Below are positions 33,436 through 42,591 of a stretch of 64,000 nucleotides of DNA, in pieces. Below the pieces are notes generated by a model, which worked only from the letters and a program-made list of their open reading frames with translations, ran no database searches and was not told the DNA's origin. This stretch comes from an uncultured Eubacteriales bacterium. Lineage in GTDB: Bacteria > Bacillota > Clostridia > Oscillospirales > CAG-382. Location of the stretch: assembly GCA_900551295.1 (NCBI GenBank), contig URVJ01000003.1, positions 1-64,000 on the forward strand, in the 5' to 3' direction. Positions within the stretch are counted from its first letter, which is position 1, and each line of letters opens with the position of its first letter. The position numbers were made by a program, and so were the translations under genes.

Positions 33436-35835
33436 TTTATTAAACCCACGCTGTGTGCCATACGGGCCAAAATGCAGGGTACCGGCAGACTTTTGCCAGC
33501 CCGGCGTTGCCGCCATTATGGCGTTAAGCTCTCTGGTGTCGGTGTTTTTCATTTCCTTAATGTTGCCGCCGAAAGCCTCGCACCAAACCTCAAGGGCGCA
33601 AATGCGATCACGGGGCACAAGGTGCAGGCTGTCGCTGCCCATTGTTACGCCGCCCCAGAACATACGCCGCTTGTCAAGCGGCCACTTGCTCCAATCGTCC
33701 GGCACCGGTCGCTCCATAAATTCACGCACGATACCCTCACGGCTGGATGCCTCTCTGTGTTCCTCTTGCTTTTCCTTTGCTGCATCCTCAATGGCACCAG
33801 ATAAGTAAAGCGGCTCACCTGCCTGCCAGCGCACATACGCCTCGGCCCACAGCTGATCTATTTCCGGATCGAGGTCACGCCATACGCTTTTGGTGTGCCT
33901 CTGTTCGCCGGTGTCTATCGGCCAAAAACGGCGGTTGCCGGTGGTGTCCTGCAAGTATTCAGCGGTGTTGGTGGTGCCGAAAAAGATGCAGGTGCGGGGC
34001 AGCTCCTTAACATTACGCCCATACGCCGCACGGAAACGATCCGCACGGAGGCTCAAAAACTGCTTAATGCGGCTTACATCAGTACGCCGGAAAGCATCAA
34101 GCTCCGATACCTCCACAAGCCAAACGCCTTGGAGCAGTTCGCTTGCCTCTTTACCCTCAAAGGTGCGTATGCTGTCATTAAACCAGCCACGGCTCATTTT
34201 ATCCAGCAGGGTGCTTTTACCGATACCCTGCGGGCCGGCCAAAATAACCATATTGTCATATTTACAGCCGGGTGTCATAGCACGGGCAACGGCGGCGGTA
34301 AATGCCTTGCGGGTTACGGCCCTGTTGTATGCCGTATCTTTTGCGCCGAGGTAATCTATAAAAAGGCAATCGAGGCGGGGCACGCCATCCCACTTGCCTT
34401 GCAAGCCCTTGAGGTAGTCCTTTACATCGTTAAAGGCGTGGGCGTTGGAATGGAGGGAAAGAGCTCCATCCACTTTGCCGTTGCCGGAAATCTTATACAC
34501 ACGCTCAAGGTACCAGTAAAGCCCTTGGTTATCGTTATCATCCCACAGGCGGCGTTTTTCCCGTTTATCCCACGGCAGGGAGCCGAGCACCTCACCACGG
34601 CCGGCAAATTCGTTAAGCGCAAACTTGCCTTTAAGCAGGGGATCGTGCTCCAGAATAATACGCACATTGTCAATGGTGGCCTTAACAGCGCCCGTCTGGG
34701 TGTTCTTTTCAAGCAGCACCATCCAATTTTCCGGCTCCTCGCTTTCGTCAGCGGTGATGCCGTCAAAGTCCTTAACGGCACTTTCGTACCGTTCCTTGCT
34801 GATAAGTGCACTAACATCCGAAAGCCCGCAGGCATACTCGCACATAGCAAGGTAAGAGGGCAGGCGGTTGGTGGGTGAGCCTGCGGCTGCGGTATCGTCC
34901 TTATCGCCGTACTTGTGCAGGCGCACAAGGTCAAAGGCGTTTACAAGGCGGCCGCCGCAGGGATCTGTTGCGTGGTGGCTGTATAAAAATTTGCCGTCAT
35001 CGTAAAGCACGGCGCCGCCCGTGGTAGAGCCTCCGAGGTATGTATATCTGCCGGGCATATTGTCAACCGGCTCATAAATACCGGGGAGCAGCTCGTCCAT
35101 TGCACGCTGTATATCATAGGTGCGGCAAAATGCACCCACAACGCCGTTTTTGCCGTCCGGATCGCCTTGCTTTACTGCCAGCTTGGTAAACTGTGCCTGC
35201 CCCGGCAGGGCGGGCCACTGTGTCATATCGTGCCAATCGGCGTACTGTGCAAGCAGGCCATCGGCAGATAAAAAAGGTTTATCACCCACAACATACACAT
35301 ACTCACTATCACGGCAGCAGCTCGGCCAATACATAAGACGGCTGGGCTCAAAGGTTGTGGGATCGGCATATTCAAGGCCTATATATTCAGCTGCTTTACG
35401 GGCGATGGGCTCGTATTCGTCAGCCGTTACTGTTCTGTCAAGCGGAAAGAGCACACGCAGACGAGGGGCGGCAGGCTGGTGTTTTCGGGTGCTGTAAACG
35501 CAGTACCCACAGCCCAAACCCTCCACAATGCGGAGCACATTGTCTTTATGCCCTGCGGGTATGTTGTCAAGGTCAAGGGTGATAATATCACGCCCAGCCA
35601 CATTGTTGGCCTTGCGGCGCGATCCGTTAAGGGTACCGCCGACAAAACCGCCAATGTCCTTGAGATCGTCCTGCTGTGCTTTTTTAAGGTTTAGGTATTC
35701 TGCAAGGGTTTCGGTGCCCCTTGCGGGCACTTTTAACTTTTGCCATAATTCCGATACCATAAGCGTTTGCGTGGTCCATACGGTTGCACGCCTGCTTGCA
35801 CCGGAGGCTATGGCAATTTTACGATCATATTGCAT
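33430..35835 (-). CDS. VapE/VirE-type primase-helicase
   Basis: 801 aa. The N-terminal ~400 residues hold a primase-like region (ITLDLDNIPAGHKDN; YCVYSTRKHQPAAPRLRVLFPL). The C-terminal half is the VirE superfamily-3 helicase with Walker A GPQGIGKST near residue 535 and TTNTAEYLQDTTGNRRFW. VapE proteins are the phage replicative helicase/primase. It flanks repeat copy B, as expected for an initiator next to its origin. Its ATG has a good site (AAGGAG). Confidence 0.95.
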   Translation of the reverse strand: MQYDRKIAIASGASRRATVWTTQTLMVSELWQKLKVPARGTETLAEYLNLKKAQQDDLKDIGGFVGGTLNGSRRKANNVAGRDIITLDLDNIPAGHKDNVLRIVEGLGCGYCVYSTRKHQPAAPRLRVLFPLDRTVTADEYEPIARKAAEYIGLEYADPTTFEPSRLMYWPSCCRDSEYVYVVGDKPFLSADGLLAQYADWHDMTQWPALPGQAQFTKLAVKQGDPDGKNGVVGAFCRTYDIQRAMDELLPGIYEPVDNMPGRYTYLGGSTTGGAVLYDDGKFLYSHHATDPCGGRLVNAFDLVRLHKYGDKDDTAAAGSPTNRLPSYLAMCEYACGLSDVSALISKERYESAVKDFDGITADESEEPENWMVLLEKNTQTGAVKATIDNVRIILEHDPLLKGKFALNEFAGRGEVLGSLPWDKREKRRLWDDNDNQGLYWYLERVYKISGNGKVDGALSLHSNAHAFNDVKDYLKGLQGKWDGVPRLDCLFIDYLGAKDTAYNRAVTRKAFTAAVARAMTPGCKYDNMVILAGPQGIGKSTLLDKMSRGWFNDSIRTFEGKEASELLQGVWLVEVSELDAFRRTDVSRIKQFLSLRADRFRAAYGRNVKELPRTCIFFGTTNTAEYLQDTTGNRRFWPIDTGEQRHTKSVWRDLDPEIDQLWAEAYVRWQAGEPLYLSGAIEDAAKEKQEEHREASSREGIVREFMERPVPDDWSKWPLDKRRMFWGGVTMGSDSLHLVPRDRICALEVWCEAFGGNIKEMKNTDTRELNAIMAATPGWQKSAGTLHFGPYGTQRGFNKI

Positions 35836-35882
35836 AGCGGTTACTCCTTACCGCCCGCACCCACGGCAGGGGGGGGCTTAAT

Positions 35883-36188
35883 CTATTTGAAAAGCCTGCC
35901 GGTGTTACGGTCCCGCAGTTCAATACGGTTTATCACATCAAACCCGGCCTCATTGGCTATAAACTTTAATACTTTAATCAAAAAGTTTACTTTGCCCTCA
36001 AGGGCGGCATCCGCCTGCATAATCGGCTTTAAGGCACCGTATGCGGTGGGATCGGCGTAGCCCTCGCTATTGTAATAAGGGTTTTTGCTGTTGCCCATTT
36101 CGGGCACCTCCTTTGAACACAGAGGGCAAACCTGGATGCCCTCCGGAATAATCTCGCCGCAAGCGGCGCATTTATCTGCATCAGCCAT
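35883..36188 (-). CDS. Zinc-ribbon phage protein
   Basis: 101 aa. A zinc-ribbon-like start (CAACGEIIPEGIQVCPLC) is followed by an acidic region and a helical C-terminus (FLIKVLKFIANEAGFDVI). Zinc-ribbon proteins in phage replication modules often bind nucleic acid or partner proteins. It overlaps the next gene by 8 bp. A G8 tract (35869-35876) lies between it and the primase gene. Confidence 0.75.
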   Translation of the reverse strand: MADADKCAACGEIIPEGIQVCPLCSKEVPEMGNSKNPYYNSEGYADPTAYGALKPIMQADAALEGKVNFLIKVLKFIANEAGFDVINRIELRDRNTGRLFK

Positions 36189-36378
36189 CGTTGTTTACCT
36201 CCTCTATGGGGCCATAAAGCATCCTGTCAATAATGCGTACCGCCTCTGCAAATGAAATTTTGGCGCAGGTTTCCATATTACGCACATCCTCAACCCAAGT
36301 GCCGCCATAACGGAGCCGTGGGTTTTTCTCGGCAAGGTATAACACGGCTTTCATCGCTGTTTTTTCTTGTTCGGTCAT
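36181..36378 (-). CDS. Small phage protein of the replication module
   Basis: 65 aa, helical and charged (EQEKTAMKAVLYLAEKNPRL; ISFAEAVRIIDRMLYG). It shares single-base to 8-bp overlaps with both neighbours. No motif recognised. Confidence 0.7.
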   Translation of the reverse strand: MTEQEKTAMKAVLYLAEKNPRLRYGGTWVEDVRNMETCAKISFAEAVRIIDRMLYGPIEEVNNDG

Positions 36379-36830
36379 TACTCTGCACCTCCATATAAGC
36401 TAAAGCCAAATTGTTGGTTAAAGTGCTTTTCAAGCGCTTTCTTTATTTCTGCCGCCGGATCGTTCAGTACAAGGGCATTGGTACTAACGGCATTTTTCAA
36501 AGCGTTTTGTACTACACTTGGCTGCAATGCTGGTCCCTCTGCCTCATCATCCGGCAGCTTTACATCTTTATCAATGTAAAAGCAGTATTGCAGTTCAAGT
36601 TGTGCGCCGGCACTTAAACGATACCCCGGCAGGAAAGCAACCACATCCGCGGTGTCAATCATTGCAAAGCAAATACGCATATAGTCTGCTTTTTGCATAC
36701 CCTGCGGCATCCAGGAGGGGTTAAGCACGGTGTAACCCTTTTTTTTGTACGCCTCTGCGGCGGCATTAAACTTTGCTTTATAATCGGGATCGCCGGTGAT
36801 TTTTCCGGCTATGTATATTTTAGTTGCCAT
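36378..36830 (-). CDS. DUF4406 nucleotide-binding protein
   Basis: 150 aa. It begins KIYIAGKITGDPDYKAKFNAA, then VLNPSWMPQGMQKADYMRICFAMIDTADVVAFLPGY, the DUF4406 pattern related to nucleoside deoxyribosyltransferase-fold proteins. These occur in phage operons and may process nucleotides. The C-terminus is acidic and Asn/Gln rich, unlike the short core, so it may carry an added tail. Confidence 0.82.
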   Translation of the reverse strand: MATKIYIAGKITGDPDYKAKFNAAAEAYKKKGYTVLNPSWMPQGMQKADYMRICFAMIDTADVVAFLPGYRLSAGAQLELQYCFYIDKDVKLPDDEAEGPALQPSVVQNALKNAVSTNALVLNDPAAEIKKALEKHFNQQFGFSLYGGAE

Positions 36831-37368
36831 ACTTGTTTACCTCGTTTCCCCAGACATCCCAGCCCGGTGTTGTGTTCCTTGCAAAAAGCTCTATATAAGA
36901 GTGATCCCCCCCCATCAGCTCCCGGATCTTATCTCGTGTAATATCCGGCTTTTGGGAATGGGCACGCAGCGGTGCAAAAATAAGTTGGCTTACGCTGTTG
37001 CTTGCCCTGTGTGGCTTACCCTTAACAGCTATAAGGCAAGGCTCTGTATTGCCCCTGGTCCAACGCCCAAGGCCGAAAAAGTAACCGTTGCCACTGCGGT
37101 TTTGTTTTACCCACTGAAAGCCGATGCTTTTATACTTAAAGCCCCACGCCTCAATTACTTTCAATGCCTCCTTGAGCATCGGGTATGTGGCCCAAAGAAA
37201 AAGCACGCAATCATCGGCAGCAAGATCTTTAACAGGTAAGTTGCAAATATCGTCAATTTTCATTGTGGGGTAGTGGTCTGCGGCGTTGCCGTTGCATTTC
37301 TTATCCTGGTACTGCCAGGGTGGATCTGCGTATATAACGCTGTATTTTTTATTTGGAAAAGGTATCAT
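36820..37368 (-). CDS. MT-A70-type N6-adenine methyltransferase
   Basis: 182 aa from the ATG at 37368 (AAGGAGG, 6 bp). Catalytic motif DPPW at 15-18, then CVLFLWATYPM and IELFARNTTPGWDVWGNEV at the end. MT-A70 proteins methylate adenine in DNA or RNA; phage versions usually act on DNA. The IRELMGGDHSYIEL segment contains a C8 tract (36906-36913) that is in frame here. Confidence 0.93.
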   Translation of the reverse strand: MIPFPNKKYSVIYADPPWQYQDKKCNGNAADHYPTMKIDDICNLPVKDLAADDCVLFLWATYPMLKEALKVIEAWGFKYKSIGFQWVKQNRSGNGYFFGLGRWTRGNTEPCLIAVKGKPHRASNSVSQLIFAPLRAHSQKPDITRDKIRELMGGDHSYIELFARNTTPGWDVWGNEVNKYGN

Positions 37369-38094
37369 TGTTTGCCTCCTTAGAAAAACGATCCTCAAGT
37401 TCAAACACGCCTCTGGGCTGTCCTTTATAGTAGCCTTTCATTGGGCGCTCAAGTACAAATTGCAGGTAACGCAGCCTTTGCCAATATTCGGGCAAAAAGT
37501 TGTATATGTTCCGCAGTTCCTTGAGGTTTTTATTACAGCAGCACCAGCAGGAAACACGATCCAAAACATCATAAAGGCGTATTTTTTTGCCTCGCTGTCG
37601 GTGTCCTCATACCAGTAAAAATGGTGATCGTAACAATATTGGAGGCACTCTGCCTCTGCCATATTCCAAAATGTTGCAAGCGGTGCAATTTTGTAAGGCT
37701 CCAACCGTTTAAGCCGTTGCTGCTCATCTGCCGCAATTCCTATATACACGGTTGCATTTTTGCTTTTTGCATAACGGTCAAGTGCTTTGAGTTTTTCAGT
37801 TGTACCCCAGCGGCATAAGCCGCCGCACCATCCATAACCTTTGCGATCTCTGCCTTTTACCGGCTTGTCAAGCATTGTGTATAAAAATGGTTTTGCTGGT
37901 TTTAATTCGGTGTATGTAATGCCTCTTATTTTCAGCATACCAAGGGCAGCGTTACGCACATTGTATATGGCTTGAAATTCCATCCCGGTATCAAAGAAAA
38001 CAACCTCGTTAAGCGGTTTGTTTTCGTATATCAGCCGGAGGAGCATTGCCAAACTGTCCTTGCCCCAGCTTACAGAGGCCATATAATAAGCCAT
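37349..38094 (-). CDS. PAPS reductase/DndC-like ATP-binding protein, frame interrupted
   Basis: From the ATG at 38094: SWGKDS (9-14) is the P-loop of PAPS reductase/ATP sulfurylase-type N-type ATPases, with GWCGGLCRWGTTEK and TVYIGIAADE following. The reading breaks at an A7 run (37568-37574): the present frame ends at 37438. The -1 frame continues with DRVSCWCC and KNLKELRNIYNFLPEYW to 37349, where it meets the next gene in a 20-bp overlap. The second part has the family's Cys-rich end, so the full product needs a -1 slip or one more A. Role unclear: sulfur transfer or nucleic acid modification. Confidence 0.85.
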
Positions 38095-38096
38095 TT

Positions 38097-38894
38097 TTAC
38101 CGCCTCCATATCGGTGAAATATAGGTAAACAGCTTTTCTGTTACCTTGAATTGGTTGCTCTTGTTTCTGTCGAGGGTGCGGGTAAAGGGCTTTTCCCACA
38201 CGCACACAAAGTCCGGCGGGGCAGTCTGCTCACTTATGTAAACGGTGTGCCCGGTATCGGCAAGCAAACGCATTGCCTGCCAAAACTCTGTGCTGTTGAA
38301 TTTCTCGTTATTGTAACCGGTGGTATTGTCATACGGAGGATCCGCATATACAACCGCCCCCGGCGGTATAGGTACTCGCTTATAATCACCGCAGAATATC
38401 TCGGCGCCGCCGAGCGTTGCCATATCTTTAAGCAGTGATCGCTTGCTCTGTGCGGCATAATTCGTGCCGCCCTTATTTCGTGCATATCCTCCAAACCATT
38501 TGCCGCCAAAGCTGCACCCAAAGCCCACAAAACCTGCAAGCACCGGATCTGCATCTTTATCGGCTCTTATGGCCTGGTACTGTTCCTCTGTTATCGTTTC
38601 CGGCAATTCATAACCCGCCTGCACACCTCTTAACATAGCAATCAAATACTTGTGCTTGTCATTCAGTATAATGCGGTCATAGCCGGTAACTTTGCTTTCA
38701 ACGGAGCAGCTACCACAGAAAAGGCTAACAAAGCAAGCCCCCCCGTAGCGTTGAGGATATGCGCCAAAGGTGTTGCTATACGGCTCTTGCCGCCTTGGTA
38801 TCTCATTGAACGCTCCCCCCCCTCCGTTAAGGGTGTTATTTATAATTTCGGCTATGTAGCGGGCTATGCGGCTTTTGCCTCCCATATACTGCAT
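38097..38894 (-). CDS. D12-class DNA adenine methylase (Dam-like)
   Basis: 265 aa. Start MGGKSRIARYIAEII, SAM-binding VSLFCGSCSVESK, and catalytic DPPY near residue 184 with YADPPYDNTTGYNN. It makes N6-methyladenine, so phage DNA may be shielded from restriction or use a host-mimic mark. Two Gly-coding C tracts (38738-38744 and 38815-38822) lie in its N-terminus; both are in frame. Confidence 0.93.
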   Translation of the reverse strand: MQYMGGKSRIARYIAEIINNTLNGGGGAFNEIPRRQEPYSNTFGAYPQRYGGACFVSLFCGSCSVESKVTGYDRIILNDKHKYLIAMLRGVQAGYELPETITEEQYQAIRADKDADPVLAGFVGFGCSFGGKWFGGYARNKGGTNYAAQSKRSLLKDMATLGGAEIFCGDYKRVPIPPGAVVYADPPYDNTTGYNNEKFNSTEFWQAMRLLADTGHTVYISEQTAPPDFVCVWEKPFTRTLDRNKSNQFKVTEKLFTYISPIWRR

Positions 38895-38909
38895 AGCCGA
38901 GCCTCCTTT

Positions 38910-39188
38910 TTATTTTTCACAAATTGATAATAGGGCTTTTAACCCACGGGCGTTTTGATAGCCCATTATTTTTCCTGTGCCGGCCCAAAACTGTATGAGC
39001 TGGTTGTCTGATTTTCGCCTGCAATGAAAGTGCCCTGTGTTTTGATTTTTTAGCTCGTATTTAATGCCTCGCTGTTCTAACATCTTTGCAGCATAGGCAA
39101 TACGATCTGGTGTTTTTGCAACCCTTTTACGGTGTTGTTCCTTGCAATACTCCTTGTAGTAATCAAATACCTCGCGCATATCGCCCAT
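38910..39188 (-). CDS. Small phage protein of the replication module
   Basis: 92 aa starting ATG at 39188 after GGAGGG. Charged helical start (EVFDYYKEYCKEQHRKRV) and a small C-terminal beta-like region (RRKSDNQLIQFWAGTGK). No catalytic motif recognised. It resembles small proteins seen next to Dam genes in Firmicutes phages. Confidence 0.7.
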   Translation of the reverse strand: MGDMREVFDYYKEYCKEQHRKRVAKTPDRIAYAAKMLEQRGIKYELKNQNTGHFHCRRKSDNQLIQFWAGTGKIMGYQNARGLKALLSICEK

Positions 39189-39202
39189 AGCCGAGCCCTC
39201 CC

Positions 39203-39413
39203 TTAATTATTGTTTGCTAATTCACAGGCCATCTCAAAGCCCAATCTAAAACACTCTATACCCCAGGCATCAATGAGGGCAAAGGGCGTTTTATCCTGCG
39301 GGGGGGGGCTGTACCCGTTCATAATCGGGATCGTTTATTCTATCAGTTGCCCCGCTATAAAGAGTGCAAAGTGCAGCGTATTCCTCCGGATCCCGTTCTT
39401 TCAATGTTGCCAT
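39203..39413 (-). CDS. Small phage protein interrupted at a 9-base C tract
   Basis: As written the ATG at 39413 gives 40 aa ending at 39291 just after a C9 tract (39300-39308 on the plus strand as G9). With one base fewer the frame continues as 69 aa through QDKTPFALIDAWGIECF and GFEMACELANNN, to TAA near 39203, 15 bp before the next ATG. The N-terminus is MATLKERDPEEYAALC. The second part reads like coding DNA, so the tract probably breaks or toggles the gene. Function unknown. Confidence 0.65.
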
Positions 39414-39433
39414 ATCGGCATACCTCCTTGCAT

Positions 39434-41425
39434 TTAATCTTTCTTAAAAAATTTACCAACCCAACCATCGGCGCCAAGGGGCAAGCCCGGAGCCCACGGA
39501 ACAGGGCGGCTCATTATTTCAACCGTTTTTGCAAGCATTGCCTCGCTGTCTGCAAATGGTCTTATATCAATTACCACCTCATCGTGTATGTGGAATATAA
39601 CCGGCAGCCCCGCTGCCTCCAGGTGTTCAATAGCCTGCGCCAGACAATCACGGGCGATGGCTTGCACACAATTCTCCACGAGCTTGCCGCCGTAGGTTTC
39701 GATGCGTTTCCATTTCTTTGTGGTCTGGTCCATACCCATATACGATATTGAGGGGTTGCCCCATTGGTTTACGCCTATTTGCGGGGCATTGTAAAATAGT
39801 TTTCTGCCACTTGGCAGCGTTATTGTCATATAGTCGGTGCCTTGGGCCGCATCCCATTCGTGGGCAAGTATAATGCTGCTTACGCCCACGCTGCCGCCTT
39901 GAGTGATAACCTGCACAGCGGCGGCATCCACCTTGTACCACAGATCCCTTATGCGTTTGTTGGCATCACGCCAACGGCTCACAATATCGGGCAGATCCTC
40001 CTCCGGTATGCCCATATCAAGTGCACCCATATTGATAAGTGCGCCGGTGCTGCCCTGGTAGCCGAGGGCAAGCTCCGCAACCTTACCTTTTTGCCGGAGG
40101 GCATATTCGGGGTTGCCCTTTTTTATAAGGTCAATGGGCACGCCGAACATCTGCGAGGCTGATGCCTCATATATTTTGCCGTGGGTGCGGAAAACCTCAA
40201 GCCTCCACTCCTCACCGGCAAGCCAAGAAATAACACGGGCCTCAATGGCCGAAAAGTCGGCATCAATCAGCACATTACCGGGTGCGGCTATAAATGCGGT
40301 GCGTATCAGCTGTGAGAGCGTGTCCGGCACACTGCCGTAAATGCACTTTAAGGCATCCAGCTTACGCCCTTTTACGAGGTCACGGGCAAGCTCCAACGGC
40401 TCTGTATAGGTACGGGGCAGGTTTTGCACCTGCACCAAACGCCCTGCCCAGCGGCCCGTGCGGTTGGCTCCGTAAAACTGTAAGAGCCCACGCACACGCC
40501 CATCCCGGCACACAGCCTGTTCAATGGCATCGTATTTTTTGGTGCTTGTTTTACCGAGCTCCTGCCGGATCTCAAGCATACGCTGTACCTCCGGGCTGTT
40601 ATCGTCACGGGCAAGCATTTTGGCAACGGTGTCCTTGCGGAGCCCGTTTATTTCCTCGCCGGTTTCACTTTCAAGCCAAGATGCAAGCTGCTTTACGCTG
40701 TTGGGGTTGCTTAACCCGGATATTTTCACAGCCTCGGTTGTAAGGGTGTTGCGGACCGTTGCCCCAAGCTCAAGGGCACCCTCAACCATCCCCATATCAA
40801 TAGCAACGCCTCGGCTGTTTATAATAAGATCCGTTTCCCATTCCTTTTGCACAAAGTCTGGCACGGGTACCGCCGAAAGCCTGCGCTCAATTTCCATTTC
40901 GGTTGTAACATCCTGGCGGTTATACTCTTTGAATAACTCCCAACGCTCCGGTGCGTGGTGCGGGTAGTTCCGTGTTCTGCCGCCGTTTGCCTTTGATGGG
41001 GCACACGGTACGCAGAAATAGCGTATAAGGGCTTTGCCGGTATTCAGCTTGCGTTTATCCTCCGGCAAGCCCAACGCTCTGCCTGTGGCATCCAAGCCTG
41101 CCGTATAGCCTGCATACAAGCCGTGGAACATTGTGCAACGCCACTGCGCCGGCGGCAGCTGCCTGCCCATATACCGGGACAGGCAGCCCCACTCAAAGGG
41201 CGCATTGTATGCGCGTTTTAAGCACTGCGGATCAAGCAACGCCTCGGCAACCCACTTGGGGAGTGTTTCGCCTTGGGCAAAATCACAGCACACCGGCTCC
41301 GCACCGTTAAGGGAGTAGGCAAAGAGGAGGATCTCAAAGTCGGGGCTTTGTATGTACTTTTGGGCACCGGCTTTTTGTATCGGCACACTTGAAAATGTTT
41401 CAAGGTCAATACTTAAATGATCCAT
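39434..41425 (-). CDS. DNA polymerase I-like (family A) replicative polymerase
   Basis: 663 aa. N-terminal 3'-5' exonuclease-like domain (HLSIDLETF), then motif A (DADFSAIEARV), motif B (RQKGKVAELALGYQG) and motif C (IHDEVVI). This single-subunit polymerase replicates the phage genome with the VapE primase/helicase. No 5' nuclease domain is present, as in many phage family A enzymes. Confidence 0.96.
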   Translation of the reverse strand: MDHLSIDLETFSSVPIQKAGAQKYIQSPDFEILLFAYSLNGAEPVCCDFAQGETLPKWVAEALLDPQCLKRAYNAPFEWGCLSRYMGRQLPPAQWRCTMFHGLYAGYTAGLDATGRALGLPEDKRKLNTGKALIRYFCVPCAPSKANGGRTRNYPHHAPERWELFKEYNRQDVTTEMEIERRLSAVPVPDFVQKEWETDLIINSRGVAIDMGMVEGALELGATVRNTLTTEAVKISGLSNPNSVKQLASWLESETGEEINGLRKDTVAKMLARDDNSPEVQRMLEIRQELGKTSTKKYDAIEQAVCRDGRVRGLLQFYGANRTGRWAGRLVQVQNLPRTYTEPLELARDLVKGRKLDALKCIYGSVPDTLSQLIRTAFIAAPGNVLIDADFSAIEARVISWLAGEEWRLEVFRTHGKIYEASASQMFGVPIDLIKKGNPEYALRQKGKVAELALGYQGSTGALINMGALDMGIPEEDLPDIVSRWRDANKRIRDLWYKVDAAAVQVITQGGSVGVSSIILAHEWDAAQGTDYMTITLPSGRKLFYNAPQIGVNQWGNPSISYMGMDQTTKKWKRIETYGGKLVENCVQAIARDCLAQAIEHLEAAGLPVIFHIHDEVVIDIRPFADSEAMLAKTVEIMSRPVPWAPGLPLGADGWVGKFFKKD

Positions 41426-41440
41426 ACTCTTTTACCTCCT

Positions 41441-41809
41441 TTACCGTAGCGGATCCATCGTTTCAAACATCGTGATCGTGTTATCCGTGTTTACCCCTCT
41501 TGTTTCAAGCTCCGAAAGCATAGCCGCATAAAGCGGTGTGCTTTTTACATAGTCCACAAGTTCCTCCGCCGTAAGGCTCGTAACATTGTGAATTGAAAGA
41601 ATACGGGGATCCTGCGGGTTGGGTACCCACACAGCGGCATCTCGGCTGTTACGCTCAATATCAATAACGAGCATTGCCTGCGTGCGTGTGGGTTTCTGCA
41701 ACAGCATTTTTACGGTGTTTAACAGGTGCGATGTTTCCATATCGCACAAGCGGATCGCCTCGCCTCCAGCGGTGATCCAGTATTTTGTTTCATCAAAGCG
41801 GGTTTTCAT
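41441..41809 (-). CDS. Phage protein of unknown function
   Basis: 122 aa with a short beta-like start (FDETKYWITAGGEAIRL) and a helical end (ELVDYVKSTPLYAAMLSELE). Its place between polymerase and DUF2815 genes suggests a replication role, but no motif is recognised. ATG at 41809 follows AAGGAGG. Confidence 0.7.
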   Translation of the reverse strand: MKTRFDETKYWITAGGEAIRLCDMETSHLLNTVKMLLQKPTRTQAMLVIDIERNSRDAAVWVPNPQDPRILSIHNVTSLTAEELVDYVKSTPLYAAMLSELETRGVNTDNTITMFETMDPLR

Positions 41810-41836
41810 ATTGTTTGCCTCCTTGTTGTTTTGCTT

Positions 41837-42568
41837 TTACCAGGGCTGCCCTGTGATCGGGTTTACCGCCGGACGGCTCTGCGGCTGTGCGGGTGCCGCC
41901 TGGGGCTGTTGCGGTGCAGTGTACGCCTGCTGGGGCACAACAGGGTTATACTGCGGCTGGAAAGCCGGAGCAGCGGGCTGTGCCTGCGGATAACCGGGAA
42001 CGGCGGCCGGCTGTGCAGTAAAGCTCTGGCCGAGCCCCTCAAAGTCGCTGGCTGCGGATGCACCACCGGCAAGAGCCTCACCGTCACGAGTTTTAAGCAC
42101 ATTGCCGAGGCCGCAGCCCACGCCCTTGCTGCCTGCTGTGTCATAGGTGAAAAAGTTAATAGTTACACGGGCGTACATACCGCTGTAAATATCCGAGGGG
42201 GCAAGCTCACAATCGAGGTTGTCAATGCCGACAACCTGCGGCTTGCTCTTGGTGCTGGCGGTCAGCACCCAATGCCCTTTGCACTCATCGCCAAACGGCA
42301 AGCCGGACGGACGGAGCCCGTCACCATCGTGCACAATCTGCTTGGGTGTGGGGTGTGCGCCGCCCCATTTCTTGCTTACGCCGTCCTCATACGCCGCCTT
42401 AATGGATGCATTGATGTTGGCAATGGTTGCGGCATCGGTCTTGGGGATAAGCAGCGTAACGCTGTACTTGGGCTCACCGCCCTGCTGGGGTGCCCTGGGG
42501 GTGGTAAGGTTGACATAGGAAAGCCTAACCTCGCCGGTTAATACCTTGGTTGCAATGTTCTGGTACAT
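41837..42568 (-). CDS. DUF2815 single-strand DNA-binding-like protein
   Basis: 243 aa. The core (VLTGEVRLSYVNLTTPRAPQQGG ... YSGMYARVTINFFTYD) matches DUF2815, a phage family with an SSB-like OB fold. The last ~60 residues are a Pro/Ala/Gln-rich low-complexity tail ending in ITGQPW, in place of a usual acidic SSB tip. It probably coats ssDNA during replication or recombination. Confidence 0.88.
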   Translation of the reverse strand: MYQNIATKVLTGEVRLSYVNLTTPRAPQQGGEPKYSVTLLIPKTDAATIANINASIKAAYEDGVSKKWGGAHPTPKQIVHDGDGLRPSGLPFGDECKGHWVLTASTKSKPQVVGIDNLDCELAPSDIYSGMYARVTINFFTYDTAGSKGVGCGLGNVLKTRDGEALAGGASAASDFEGLGQSFTAQPAAVPGYPQAQPAAPAFQPQYNPVVPQQAYTAPQQPQAAPAQPQSRPAVNPITGQPW

Positions 42569-42591
42569 AATTCTTAAACTCCTTTATTACA

